A DNA stretch of 64,000 bases from Sulfitobacter sp. F26204 (GTDB lineage: Bacteria > Pseudomonadota > Alphaproteobacteria > Rhodobacterales > Rhodobacteraceae). Of the stretch, positions 1-8,672 are shown piece after piece. A program made the translations under genes and the position numbers. The notes under the pieces were generated by a model. That model had not been told where the DNA came from and searched no databases. It saw only the letters and a list, made by a program, of their open reading frames with translations. Within the stretch, counting starts at the first letter, position 1. Each line of letters starts with the position of its first letter. The stretch is from the NCBI RefSeq assembly GCF_026410305.1, contig NZ_JAPMLQ010000004.1, positions 186,001 through 250,000 on the forward strand, given 5' to 3'.

Positions 1-604
1 CTGCCACGATCGCCCTTTGTCCCGAAGGCTGGATCGTTGCGGGAATCCGGCTGGTCGCGTCGGTTAACAGGATTACCCGTGACGTATTTTCTGCCACGCC
101 CGAGATGCGTCCGACGAGCCCGATACCGTCCATCGTTGCCCAGCCATCGACCAGTCCATCCCGCGCCCCGACGTTCAGCAGGACCGATTGACGAAAGGGT
201 GACCCACTGTCCGCCAGCACCACACCGGTGATAAAGGTCAGCCGAGGATCGAGCCTTACCTTGTTGAGGTCCAACAATCGTGCATTTTCCTGTTCCAGTT
301 GCAGGGCGGCTTCTTTCCATGCCTGCATCTGACGCAGTTCACTGCGCAGCTCCTGGTTTTGCTCGACCAGACGTTGATAGGATTGGAAATCACGCAGCAG
401 ATTGACCGTACCGGTCACAGGAGCCATCGCCCAATCGAGGTTGGGTACCAGCGTGTCGGTGATTTGGGCGCGAAACCGCTCTACCCGTGGACTGTCGATG
501 CGCCAAAGCAAAAACACGGCGGCCAGCAGCAGGAATAATACAGCCAGCAGTAACCGGCGTAACGGCCCGGTGTAGTCACCTGAATTTGAACGATCGCTTG
601 CCAT
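1..604 (-). CDS. mreC: Rod shape-determining protein MreC (3' end outside window)
   Basis: Inner-membrane protein of the elongasome that couples MreB filaments to periplasmic peptidoglycan synthesis. The frame starts at the ATG at 604 and runs off the left edge, so only about 201 N-terminal codons are visible. It shows a short polar N-terminus, one hydrophobic segment at about residues 17-35, a region rich in E, Q, L and R at about 75-110 that fits the MreC coiled coil, then the start of the beta domain (LLNVGARDGLVDGW). AGGAG lies about 10 nt before the ATG. mreB is 51 bp upstream on the same strand, the usual mreB-mreC order. Family assignment is firm; the C-terminus cannot be judged. Confidence 0.93.
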   Translation of the reverse strand, partial: MASDRSNSGDYTGPLRRLLLAVLFLLLAAVFLLWRIDSPRVERFRAQITDTLVPNLDWAMAPVTGTVNLLRDFQSYQRLVEQNQELRSELRQMQAWKEAALQLEQENARLLDLNKVRLDPRLTFITGVVLADSGSPFRQSVLLNVGARDGLVDGWATMDGIGLVGRISGVAENTSRVILLTDATSRIPATIQPSGQRAIVA

Positions 605-655
605 GTCCCATGCGCTCCTGCCCGAACTTGCGGGCTTGCCCTAGTCTAGCAAAAA

Positions 656-1765
<1,110 letters not shown>

Positions 1766-1872
1766 TTATAGGCATGGGCTGATCCATGTGAAAGGGGCTG
1801 TTTTTCAGGCTTGGGCATCATGCCGCTGATCGGATAAGCTGCGCGAATTATCAATTTCGCGGAGCGATCAAA

Positions 1873-2454
1873 ATGAAAAAAATCCAGAGCCTTGGCGTGC
1901 ATCACATTACGATTACCGGTGCCGACAGACAAACCAGCATAGATTTCTGGGAAGGCCTGCTTGGGATGCCCTTTGTCTTCGAACAACCAAATTTGGATGA
2001 TCCCAACCAAGGCCATTTGTATTTTGATCCCGGCGACGGTCGTTTGATCACCATCTTCACCAATGAAACACGCAAAAAGGTGCATGATCGGACACCCATG
2101 GATCCCGGATGTGTGCATCACCTCGCATTCGAGGTGGATCGCGCGATGTTTGATCAGATCGAAGCCCGCCTGGCCGAGCGCGGTATCAGCAATACAGGGG
2201 TCAAGGACCGGGGTTTCATGCATTCGATCTATTTCAATGACCCTCTGGGACTGTTGATTGAATTGGCGTGCTATACCTTCATTCCGCCACGCGGATCCAG
2301 CCACGCGGAGGTGATGCTTGAAGCGCATAAATTGCGAGTCGAACGAGGGGCTCATGCAATCGAACGTGAACACCTGGCCGATGCAGCCGTATTGATCGTT
2401 GAAAGGTCGCAGGCATCATTGTCAGGGGACCGAAACGCTAAAAACCCTTACTGA
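1873..2454 (+). CDS. VOC family protein (glyoxalase/ring-cleavage dioxygenase superfamily)
   Basis: A 193-residue vicinal oxygen chelate protein. The first beta-alpha-beta-beta-beta module opens with LGVHHITITGADRQTSIDFW (metal-ligand His type), and the second module contains DPGCVHHLAFEVD and ends with IYFNDPLGLLIELACY, supplying the typical second His and the C-terminal Glu ligand. The tail after about residue 140 is longer than a minimal VOC protein and resembles ring-cleaving dioxygenase-like members. The substrate cannot be told from sequence. The gene is monocistronic, divergent from mreB and convergent with leuA. Moderately sure of family, not of function. Confidence 0.8.
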   Translation: MKKIQSLGVHHITITGADRQTSIDFWEGLLGMPFVFEQPNLDDPNQGHLYFDPGDGRLITIFTNETRKKVHDRTPMDPGCVHHLAFEVDRAMFDQIEARLAERGISNTGVKDRGFMHSIYFNDPLGLLIELACYTFIPPRGSSHAEVMLEAHKLRVERGAHAIEREHLADAAVLIVERSQASLSGDRNAKNPY

Positions 2455-2464
2455 AGATAGGGGC

Positions 2465-2486
2465 GGGTGGGGATCCGACCCCACCC
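2465..2486. terminator. GC-rich hairpin between VOC gene and leuA
   Basis: A perfect 8-bp inverted repeat (GGGTGGGG / CCCCACCC, 6-nt loop) lies in the 40-bp gap between two convergent genes. There is no clear T-run on either side, so it may be a bidirectional stop or Rho-assisted signal rather than a strong intrinsic terminator. Confidence 0.5.
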
Positions 2487-2494
2487 ACCTTGCT

Positions 2495-4063
2495 TCAACC
2501 AACATCCTTGTAGTTGATTTCGCGCTTGTCAGTTCCGCCCTTCTCTCGCCGGACCAACAGACGGTTCAATGCATGAATATAGGCGCGGGTGGAGGCCACA
2601 ACCGTGTCCGTATCTGCGGATTGCCCCGTTACGATGCGCCCGTCTTCCTCCATGCGTACGGAAACCGTCGCCTGCGCATCGGTGCCTTCGGTCACGGCAT
2701 GCACTTGATACAATTGCAACCGTGCCTCATGCGGGACCAGTGCCTTGACACAATTGAACGCGGCATCTACCGGGCCATCACCGGTCTGTTCCGTGGTTTG
2801 TTCGACGCCGTCTGTACTCAGGGTCATGCGAGCCTGGTTGGGCCCCTCGGTGCCACAGACGACGTGCATTGATATAAGCCTGACACGGTCTTCTTCGGGA
2901 TCGGTCGAGGTTCGCATCAAGGCGATCAGGTCATCTTCGTAGATTTCCTTTTTGCGATCCGCCAATTCCTTGAAACGAACGAAGACATCCTTGAGCTGGT
3001 TGTCACCCAATTCGAAACCGAGATCTTCGAGCTTTGAGCGCAATGCCGCGCGACCCGAATGTTTGCCCATGACGATATTCGTCTCTGACAGGCCGACATC
3101 TTCGGGCCGCATGATTTCAAAGGTTTCGGCGTTCTTCAGCATGCCGTCCTGATGGATGCCGCTTTCATGCGCAAAAGCGTTCTTGCCGACGATGGCCTTG
3201 TTGTATTGGACAGCAAAGCCGGAAACCGACGCAACCCTGCGTGAGATGTTCATGATTTTGGTTGCATCGATGCCCGTTTGATAGGGCATGATGTCGTTGC
3301 GCACGCGCAGGGCCATGACAACTTCTTCAAGCGCGGTATTCCCGGCGCGCTCACCCAGACCATTGATGGTGCATTCGATTTGTCGTGCCCCCGCTTCTAC
3401 TGCTGCCAGACTGTTGGCCGTGGCCATGCCAAGGTCGTTATGGCAGTGGGTCGCAAAGACGATCTCGTCAGCGCCGGTCACATTTTCAATCAGTTTGCGG
3501 ATCAAATCGGCGCTTTCGCGGGGCGCGGTATAGCCCACAGTATCGGGGATGTTGATCGTGGTGGCCCCGGCCTTGATGGCGATCTCAACCACGCGATGAA
3601 GATAGTCCAACTCAGTCCGGGTAGCATCCATCGGGGACCATTGCACATTTTCACAGAGGTTGCGGGCATGGGTGACGGTGTCGTGAATACGTTCGGCCAT
3701 TTCATCCATGGTGAGGTTCGGAATAGCGCGGTGCAAAGGCGAGGTGCCTATAAAGGTGTGGATGCGCGGTTTGCGGGCATGTTTGATCGCGTCCCAACAA
3801 CGATCGATGTCGCCGAATTGTGCACGTGCAAGCCCACAGATGGTGGAATTCTTGCTGTTCTTGGCAATCTCGCTGACGGCGGCAAAATCGCCTTCGGATG
3901 CAATCGGGAAACCTGCCTCGATAATATCGACGCCCATTTCATCTAACAGCCCCGCGATCTCCAGCTTTTCAGCATGGGTCATGGTGGCCCCGGGCGATTG
4001 TTCGCCATCACGCAACGTCGTGTCAAAGATCAAGACGCGGTCCTGTTTCTGCTTGTCAGTCAT
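2495..4063 (-). CDS. leuA: 2-isopropylmalate synthase
   Basis: First committed enzyme of leucine synthesis: condenses acetyl-CoA with 2-oxoisovalerate. 522 residues, normal for the long LeuA type. The N-terminal HMGL-like TIM barrel starts with FDTTLRDGEQSPGATM (metal-binding Asp and catalytic Arg); HCHNDLGMATANSLAAVEAG carries the HxH metal ligands; the last 120 or so residues form the leucine-sensing LeuA dimer region. Start ATG at 4063 follows GAAAGAC with workable spacing. The 5' leader encodes a leucine-rich peptide and a strong hairpin (separate entries), so expression is probably controlled by attenuation in response to leucyl-tRNA. Confidence 0.97.
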   Translation of the reverse strand: MTDKQKQDRVLIFDTTLRDGEQSPGATMTHAEKLEIAGLLDEMGVDIIEAGFPIASEGDFAAVSEIAKNSKNSTICGLARAQFGDIDRCWDAIKHARKPRIHTFIGTSPLHRAIPNLTMDEMAERIHDTVTHARNLCENVQWSPMDATRTELDYLHRVVEIAIKAGATTINIPDTVGYTAPRESADLIRKLIENVTGADEIVFATHCHNDLGMATANSLAAVEAGARQIECTINGLGERAGNTALEEVVMALRVRNDIMPYQTGIDATKIMNISRRVASVSGFAVQYNKAIVGKNAFAHESGIHQDGMLKNAETFEIMRPEDVGLSETNIVMGKHSGRAALRSKLEDLGFELGDNQLKDVFVRFKELADRKKEIYEDDLIALMRTSTDPEEDRVRLISMHVVCGTEGPNQARMTLSTDGVEQTTEQTGDGPVDAAFNCVKALVPHEARLQLYQVHAVTEGTDAQATVSVRMEEDGRIVTGQSADTDTVVASTRAYIHALNRLLVRREKGGTDKREINYKDVG

Positions 4064-4112
4064 TTGAATGTCTTTCGTTCTGCTGTTTCAAATCCATGGC
4101 GCGGTAACGATC

Positions 4113-4150
4113 CCTCTGAGCGGACGCGCCCTAGATGGCACGCTCAGAGG
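4113..4150 (-). promoter_or_regulatory. leuA attenuator hairpin
   Basis: Perfect 10-bp inverted repeat, CCTCTGAGCG at the transcript's 5' side (4150-4141) and CGCTCAGAGG at its 3' side (4122-4113), with an 18-nt loop. The stop codon of the leucine-rich leader peptide lies inside the 5' arm, so a ribosome reaching the stop would disrupt the stem. There is no U-tract after the hairpin, so it may act through Rho, by blocking translation, or via a second structure: CGCGCC in the loop (4125-4130) can pair with GGCGCG at 4098-4103. Mechanism is inference; the hairpin itself is plain. Confidence 0.75.
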
Positions 4151-4185
4151 CGGATTAGCAGCAGTAGGGTGGCACGCAGCAGCAT
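4144..4185 (-). CDS. leuL: leuA leader peptide (13 aa, 7 leucines)
   Basis: Short frame on the leuA strand, 80 nt upstream of the leuA start, reading M-L-L-R-A-T-L-L-L-L-I-R-L then TGA. Seven of 13 residues are leucine, four in a row, with CTG, CTA and CTC codons. The composition, position and overlap of the stop codon with the attenuator stem are the hallmarks of an amino-acid-controlled leader peptide of the LeuL type. No good Shine-Dalgarno is seen; the ATG itself lies in the arm of a 7-bp hairpin (4183-4202, CATCGCG / CGCGATG), which could limit its translation. The symbol is by analogy; homology of such short peptides cannot be shown. Confidence 0.8.
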   Translation of the reverse strand: MLLRATLLLLIRL

Positions 4186-4202
4186 CGCGTCAGAGCGCGA
4201 TG

Positions 4203-4954
4203 TGGTCGGGATATGTGCTGCGTATGTCATGATGTCGTTTATACGGGGCTGTTTTCAAATGGGAAGGGGGAAATCGGGCCAGTTGTGTTGGCGCAGCACA
4301 GCGCAGAGACAAGGGCACCGTCACCCTGTTCCGCTTTGGCTTGCGGCGGACAGCGAGTTGGCCTTGTCCAGTTCTCTGGCCGCCAGTACCTGCGTGGGGC
4401 TCCAGCGTTTCTTGTCTTCGCAATTGACCTTTTGCGCCAGTGGCACTGAAGGACGCCTCAGCATGACGGCTCGTCACTTAACCGTAAACGTTTGGCCGAT
4501 CAATGTTGAGATCAAGTGGTCTCGGATAAGGTGCACAATGGTCGTGTTCTTGCGTTTTTTCAGAATATTACGTGCGATGGAGAGCCTTGATATGCCCGGA
4601 AACCCTTCTTCACACCATTCAGGATGTCGAAGTAGGTAGGGAATCAGGCCCTGCCAGAGATGTCACAAGCGCCAAAGGGCAGCTTTTGATTGGTGATGAA
4701 GGTTCTGGACATAGGTTTGCATCGCCACACTGGTTAAGAGTGCTCCGCTTGGGCGAGCCGGTGGAGTTAACACAGCCTTGGAAGGTGGCGAAAAATCGAC
4801 GTTAGAACCCACTGCCAGACCGCTCGAATGTCCGGTCTTTGCCGCCGTTCAGGGACAAGGAATTGTCGCAGGTTTGATATTGGTGTCGGCGGGTGAACAG
4901 ACCCGACTGTTTTTGCAGACCATCAAGGGCCGAAAAACTTGGAAAAGATCAGAT
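4203..4954. other. Gene-poor gap between leuA leader and MFS gene
   Basis: About 750 bp with no frame I can support. Short open stretches on both strands lack recognisable domains and have poor starts. The leftward part must hold the leuA promoter and the rightward part the promoter of the gene at 4955. Codon-like bias is weak. It may contain an eroded gene or an unannotated RNA, but I see no clear remnant. Confidence 0.5.
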
Positions 4955-6169
4955 ATGTTCGAGCGCCGTATTCCAGAATGGCTGCGTCACGCCCCCGCGC
5001 CTTCGGTGCGCGGGTTCGCAACCCTTTCCGCCTTTGAAGCAATTGCCCGCGGCATTCTCATCTCGGTTTTCCCAGTTGCGATGTATGACGCGCTCAAGGA
5101 TGTTGCCTTGATCAGTTCGATCTACTTTGTGATTGGCGTCATCTCTTTGTTGGGCGGCCTATTGGTTCCCTTTCTGAACCGAGTGATTCCACGGCGTTGG
5201 ATGTACAGCATCGGTGCGTCGGGTTTTGTCATGGGGTCATGTCTGGCTGCCTTTGGCGATCCGCAGATGATTGTGTTTGCACTTGCCCTGAATTCATTGG
5301 CAACAGTAATCACCTTTGTCTGCTTCAATGCCTATGTTCTGGATTACATCTCGCGGGTTGAACTGGGCAAATGCGAAACCCTGCGCATGTTCTATTCCGC
5401 TTTGGGGTGGACTGTGGGGCCGGTGCTGGGTGTGCTCTTGTGGGGCTGGTGGGAACCGGCACCTTTTCTGGTTTCAGGCATATCGGCGCTGATCATGTTG
5501 GGGGCATTCCTGTATCTGAGGATGGGCAACGGCAAGTTGATCACACGTGCCAGACGCGCGCCGACCAATCCAGTGGCTTACCTTGGTCGTTTCTTTCAGC
5601 AACCCCGGCTGATTGCGGGCTGGTTGTTTGCTGTTATCCGCTCCTGTGGGTGGTGGGCCTATGTTGTCTATCTGCCAATTTTTGCCGTCGAGAACGGATT
5701 GGGAGAAACGATTGGCGGGGTTCTGCTGTCAATTACGAATGCTGCTCTTTTCCTGTCACCTCTGATGCTTCGATGGATGCAAAAACGCTCTGTTCGTTAC
5801 TCGGTTCAAACCGGGTTCATTGCCTGTGCAACATTGTTTTTGGCAGCGAGCTTTGTTTCTGCGGTTCCCATGGCCGCGATTGCCTTTCTATTTGTTGGGA
5901 GCTTTTTTCTGATCCTCTTGGATATCTGCGCGGGATTGCCCTTTCTGATGGCAGTCAAACCGTCGGAACGCACAGAGATGTCGGCAGTGTATTCTTCCTA
6001 TCGTGACGTATCCGGCATCGCGACGCCCGGTGCTGCATGGCTCATCCTTTTGGCTGCGCCAATCTCAGCTATCTTTGCTGCGGCTGGAATTGCCAGTTTG
6101 TTGGCATGGGGTATTGCAGGACGTTTGCACCCCCGATTGGGGGAGGCCCGCTTGAAGCCGGCCAGTTAG
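4955..6169 (+). CDS. MFS transporter
   Basis: 404-residue polytopic membrane protein with about 12 hydrophobic segments, consistent with the major facilitator superfamily. Segment 2/3 loop contains FLNRVIPRRWMYSIG, in the position of the MFS loop 2-3 motif but only loosely matching it. The frame stays open upstream to 4778, but the earlier stretch is not hydrophobic and looks non-coding; the ATG at 4955 (MFERRIPEWLRHAP) gives a normal N-terminus just before the first membrane span. Substrate unknown; no neighbour suggests one. Monocistronic. Confidence 0.82.
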   Translation: MFERRIPEWLRHAPAPSVRGFATLSAFEAIARGILISVFPVAMYDALKDVALISSIYFVIGVISLLGGLLVPFLNRVIPRRWMYSIGASGFVMGSCLAAFGDPQMIVFALALNSLATVITFVCFNAYVLDYISRVELGKCETLRMFYSALGWTVGPVLGVLLWGWWEPAPFLVSGISALIMLGAFLYLRMGNGKLITRARRAPTNPVAYLGRFFQQPRLIAGWLFAVIRSCGWWAYVVYLPIFAVENGLGETIGGVLLSITNAALFLSPLMLRWMQKRSVRYSVQTGFIACATLFLAASFVSAVPMAAIAFLFVGSFFLILLDICAGLPFLMAVKPSERTEMSAVYSSYRDVSGIATPGAAWLILLAAPISAIFAAAGIASLLAWGIAGRLHPRLGEARLKPAS

Positions 6170-6264
6170 CAAGCCGGCCCGTCAGCGCGAGTTTCTACCA
6201 TTCTGCAATAGAACAGACCAGATGTCGGGGGTTTCGACCCCGGACGTATGTACGTGTGTGCCCG

Positions 6265-6609
6265 TTAATCATGTGATGCGCGGCTGTCGTCGGGGGCCTC
6301 TTGACGTTCGAACATGCCGTAGTCGCGGATCACATGGGCGATACGCAGATGGTAATCCGTAAAGATTCCGCCGCGGCCCTTGGCTTGCGCCTTGCGGTGC
6401 GCAGCAAGGGTACGCCATCGGGCGACGGCCTCTTCGTTTTCAAAGAAGGACAGGGACAACAACTTGTCCGGGTTGGTCAGGCTTTGAAAACGCTCGACGG
6501 AGATAAAGCCTTTGACCTGCTCCACCAGCGGACGCATTTCCGCCGCGATGTCGAGGTATTCGGTCTTTCGGTTCGGGTCAGGCGTGACTTCGAAAATGAC
6601 GGCGATCAT
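6265..6609 (-). CDS. Antibiotic biosynthesis monooxygenase (ABM) domain protein
   Basis: 114-residue single-domain ABM protein (dimeric ferredoxin-like barrel, as in YgiN or quinol monooxygenases). Visible: MIAVIFEVTPDPNRKTEYLD at the start, GFISVERFQSL and LLSLSFFENEEAVARWRT, the typical ABM strand-helix pattern. Start chosen at 6609 because GGAG sits 7 nt upstream and because it makes a 4-nt ATGA overlap with the stop of the upstream NIPSNAP-like gene, so the two are probably translationally coupled. Such proteins act on small aromatic or quinone-like compounds or bind haem; the substrate here is unknown. Confidence 0.85.
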   Translation of the reverse strand: MIAVIFEVTPDPNRKTEYLDIAAEMRPLVEQVKGFISVERFQSLTNPDKLLSLSFFENEEAVARWRTLAAHRKAQAKGRGGIFTDYHLRIAHVIRDYGMFERQEAPDDSRASHD

Positions 6610-6929
6610 GTGGATGCTCCATGTGGTGATGAGAGCAGTTTCAGAAAGGTTTGGTCTTCGCGCAACCAGAACTTTTTCGATCGCGTGCATTCGTAGTTTT
6701 TGCGGCTCAAGGGAACAACAGCAAGTTTTTCGGGATAAGCCCCGAAGTCTGCACGCTCCTGGAAGGTGTGGATGCCAGGTGCAAGCGACGCTGATGTTTC
6801 GTGTGGGCCGCAACAATTGATGAGGTCGGCACCGCAGCGAGGGATCGTTTGACAATGGGTACGGGCGTACCGGTTCAAAAGGGTTATCTTGATCGGGTCG
6901 ATTTCATATCGGATGATGCGCTTCGGCAT
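6606..6929 (-). CDS. NIPSNAP-like family protein
   Basis: 107 residues. The pattern MPKRIIRYEIDP, then a helix, then GADLINCCGPHETS and PLSRKNYECTRSKKFWLRED resembles small bacterial NIPSNAP proteins, which share the dimeric alpha-beta-barrel fold with ABM proteins. AAGGA precedes the ATG. It is the first gene of a two-gene leftward unit (stop overlaps the ABM start) and is divergent from an ArsR-type regulator at 7001, separated by 71 bp, so the regulator may control it. Biochemical function is not known for this group. Confidence 0.7.
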   Translation of the reverse strand: MPKRIIRYEIDPIKITLLNRYARTHCQTIPRCGADLINCCGPHETSASLAPGIHTFQERADFGAYPEKLAVVPLSRKNYECTRSKKFWLREDQTFLKLLSSPHGAST

Positions 6930-7000
6930 GAAATGTCCTTTCTGTGCTGGCCCTGTTCTAGTGGATTGATCGGTGTGAATGCTTCGGCTACGGTCGAACT

Positions 7001-7681
7001 ATGAAAGAAGGTCCGGACATATCCCGAATTGCGGCGCTGATCGGTGATCCGGCACGCGCCAATATTCTCACGGCGTTGATGTCGGGCAAGGCGCTGACAG
7101 CAACTGAACTGGCAGGCGAAGCAGGGGTCACCCTACAGACCGCCAGCGCCCATCTGGCCAAACTTGAAGCGGCAGAGATGATTGCCAGTCGCAAATCGGG
7201 GCGGCACAAGTATTTCACGTTGCGCAGTGCTGATGTCGGGCATGCGATTGAGGCCTTGATGGGGCTCGCGGCCGGTGCGGGGCATTTGCGCATGCGGACA
7301 GGCCCCAGGGATGCCGCCTTGCGCGAGGCGCGGGTATGCTACAATCATCTGGCAGGTGCCAAGGGGATTGCGCTGTATCAGGGACTACTGGGGAGAGGAG
7401 TGCTGCGCGAACAGGGTGCAAAGGTTGTGTTGACCGACGCGGGCGCGGCGTTTCTGACAGGGTTTGGTGTGGACGTGGCGCGGTTGCGTAAATCCAAGAC
7501 CCCTCTGTGCCGGTCCTGTCTGGATTGGTCTGCGCGCCAGACGCATCTGGCGGGCAGTGTCGGTCGCGCCTTGCTGGCGCGGATGGTCGAGATGGGCTGG
7601 GCCGAGCGGGTTGAAGGCACGCGGGTGGTGCGGTTTTCGCGCGCGGGCGAAAAAGGGTTCGCCGGGATGTTTGACAGCTAA
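7001..7681 (+). CDS. ArsR-type winged-helix regulator with C-terminal extension
   Basis: 226 residues. Residues about 5-80 form an ArsR-like winged helix (LIGDPARANILTALMSGKAL, then VTLQTASAHLAKLEAAEMIA as recognition helix, then SGRHKYFTLRS as wing). The remaining 140 residues are an extension seen in a subgroup of ArsR-like proteins, with a Cys pair in PLCRSCLDWS that could sense metal or redox state (inference). The gap to the divergent NIPSNAP-ABM unit contains TTCG-N8-CGAA at 6983-6998, a possible operator just before the ATG. The 3' end overlaps the convergent esterase gene by 4 nt. Confidence 0.85.
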   Translation: MKEGPDISRIAALIGDPARANILTALMSGKALTATELAGEAGVTLQTASAHLAKLEAAEMIASRKSGRHKYFTLRSADVGHAIEALMGLAAGAGHLRMRTGPRDAALREARVCYNHLAGAKGIALYQGLLGRGVLREQGAKVVLTDAGAAFLTGFGVDVARLRKSKTPLCRSCLDWSARQTHLAGSVGRALLARMVEMGWAERVEGTRVVRFSRAGEKGFAGMFDS

Positions 7682-8478
7682 AGCTGGCCCGCCTCCATCA
7701 AGGTGGCAAGGCCGTGCGCAAGGTATTCGGTGCGGAAGGAATGGCCGCCCTCGAAAAGGCAGTATTCAAGGACTTCGCCCGTGGGGTTGGTGCGGGTGCG
7801 ACAGGTTAGCGCGCCGGATTTGGAGTAGCGGGACGGGCCGAAACTGCCAAATTTTTCATACATTGAAAGGGCTTCTTCGACCTCACCTTGTTTGGTTTCG
7901 CCAATGGGGCGACCTTTGATCGGCACGGTTTTGTCCTGACTGCCATGGATATGGACGATACTGGAAACCGGGGTCCGGCAGGTTTCGGGTGGCTTGAGCC
8001 AATAGGTGCCAGACAGCGGAATGAAGCCTGCGAATTTCGCCGGGTGCGAACAGGCGAGGTTCCAGACCATCATCCCGCCAGCGGAAAAGCCGGCAGCGAC
8101 GATGCGATCGGGGTCAATGTGGTGATTGACAATCGCGTCGGTGATGACCGCGTCGAAATAGGCGAATTCTGCCGCACCGTCACTCTTCATCGTGCGCGGC
8201 CCATTGGGTAGGTCCCAGGTTCCGTTAAGGCCATGCATGGCAATCAGTGCAAATCCCGCGTCCGACACCATGCGGCGCAGCGAGCCATTTTTCATGACCC
8301 CCTGTGCGCTGCCACGATAGCCGTGTGACCATATGAGCGCTGGCACAGGCGTAGTGCCGTCGTGTGCCGAGGGCATGGAAATGCGGTAATGGCGGTTGCC
8401 CACTACGCAATCAGAGTCGGGACCGCAGGCGAAGGCGGGTGAGGCAAGAAACAGAAGGCAGGTGAGCAAAATGCGCAT
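7678..8478 (-). CDS. Secreted PHB depolymerase/LpqC-like esterase
   Basis: 266-residue alpha/beta hydrolase with a signal peptide (MRILLTCLLFLASPAFA, cleaved before CGPDSDC). The nucleophile elbow is GFSAGG (GxSxG) at about residue 138, the oxyanion-side motif WSHGYRGSAQG lies near residue 50, and HIHGSQDKTVP and GGHSFR supply the likely Asp and His. This matches the esterase PHB family (poly(3-hydroxybutyrate) depolymerase / LpqC, CE1-like); substrate could be a polyester or feruloyl-type ester. Several Cys residues suit a periplasmic or secreted protein. Monocistronic and leftward. Confidence 0.85.
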   Translation of the reverse strand: MRILLTCLLFLASPAFACGPDSDCVVGNRHYRISMPSAHDGTTPVPALIWSHGYRGSAQGVMKNGSLRRMVSDAGFALIAMHGLNGTWDLPNGPRTMKSDGAAEFAYFDAVITDAIVNHHIDPDRIVAAGFSAGGMMVWNLACSHPAKFAGFIPLSGTYWLKPPETCRTPVSSIVHIHGSQDKTVPIKGRPIGETKQGEVEEALSMYEKFGSFGPSRYSKSGALTCRTRTNPTGEVLEYCLFEGGHSFRTEYLAHGLATLMEAGQL

Positions 8479-8587
8479 GGGGGATAATTGCGCGGGAAGG
8501 CGGGAGGCTCAAGTCACATGATTGTGGCAGGGCGGGATTGAATGGTGAACAATTGTGAGCTGTGGTGCATGTGGTCAGGGAGGGATT

Positions 8588-8614
8588 GAGTTTAAGGGCA
8601 AGATGAAGTCGAGG
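8588..8614 (+). repeat. Interspersed repeat copy 1 (GAGTTTA..GGCAAGATGAA type)
   Basis: Shares the core GAGTTTA, two variable bases, GGCAAGATGAA(G/A)T with copies at 18578, 31624 and 34433, all on the plus strand. This copy lies between nadE and the esterase gene, in the opposite orientation to both, and so is not just before the start of a plus-strand gene. Confidence 0.7.
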
Positions 8615-8672
8615 CGAAACTTCCGCAAGAAAATCACTTGGCAGAGTGACGAGGAGGCGGGGGGCAGCGCGT

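Noticed and set aside
4056..4097. A second 13-codon frame (MDLKQQNERHSND) overlapping the leuA start in another phase.
   Set aside because: No ribosome-binding site, no amino acid bias; likely chance.
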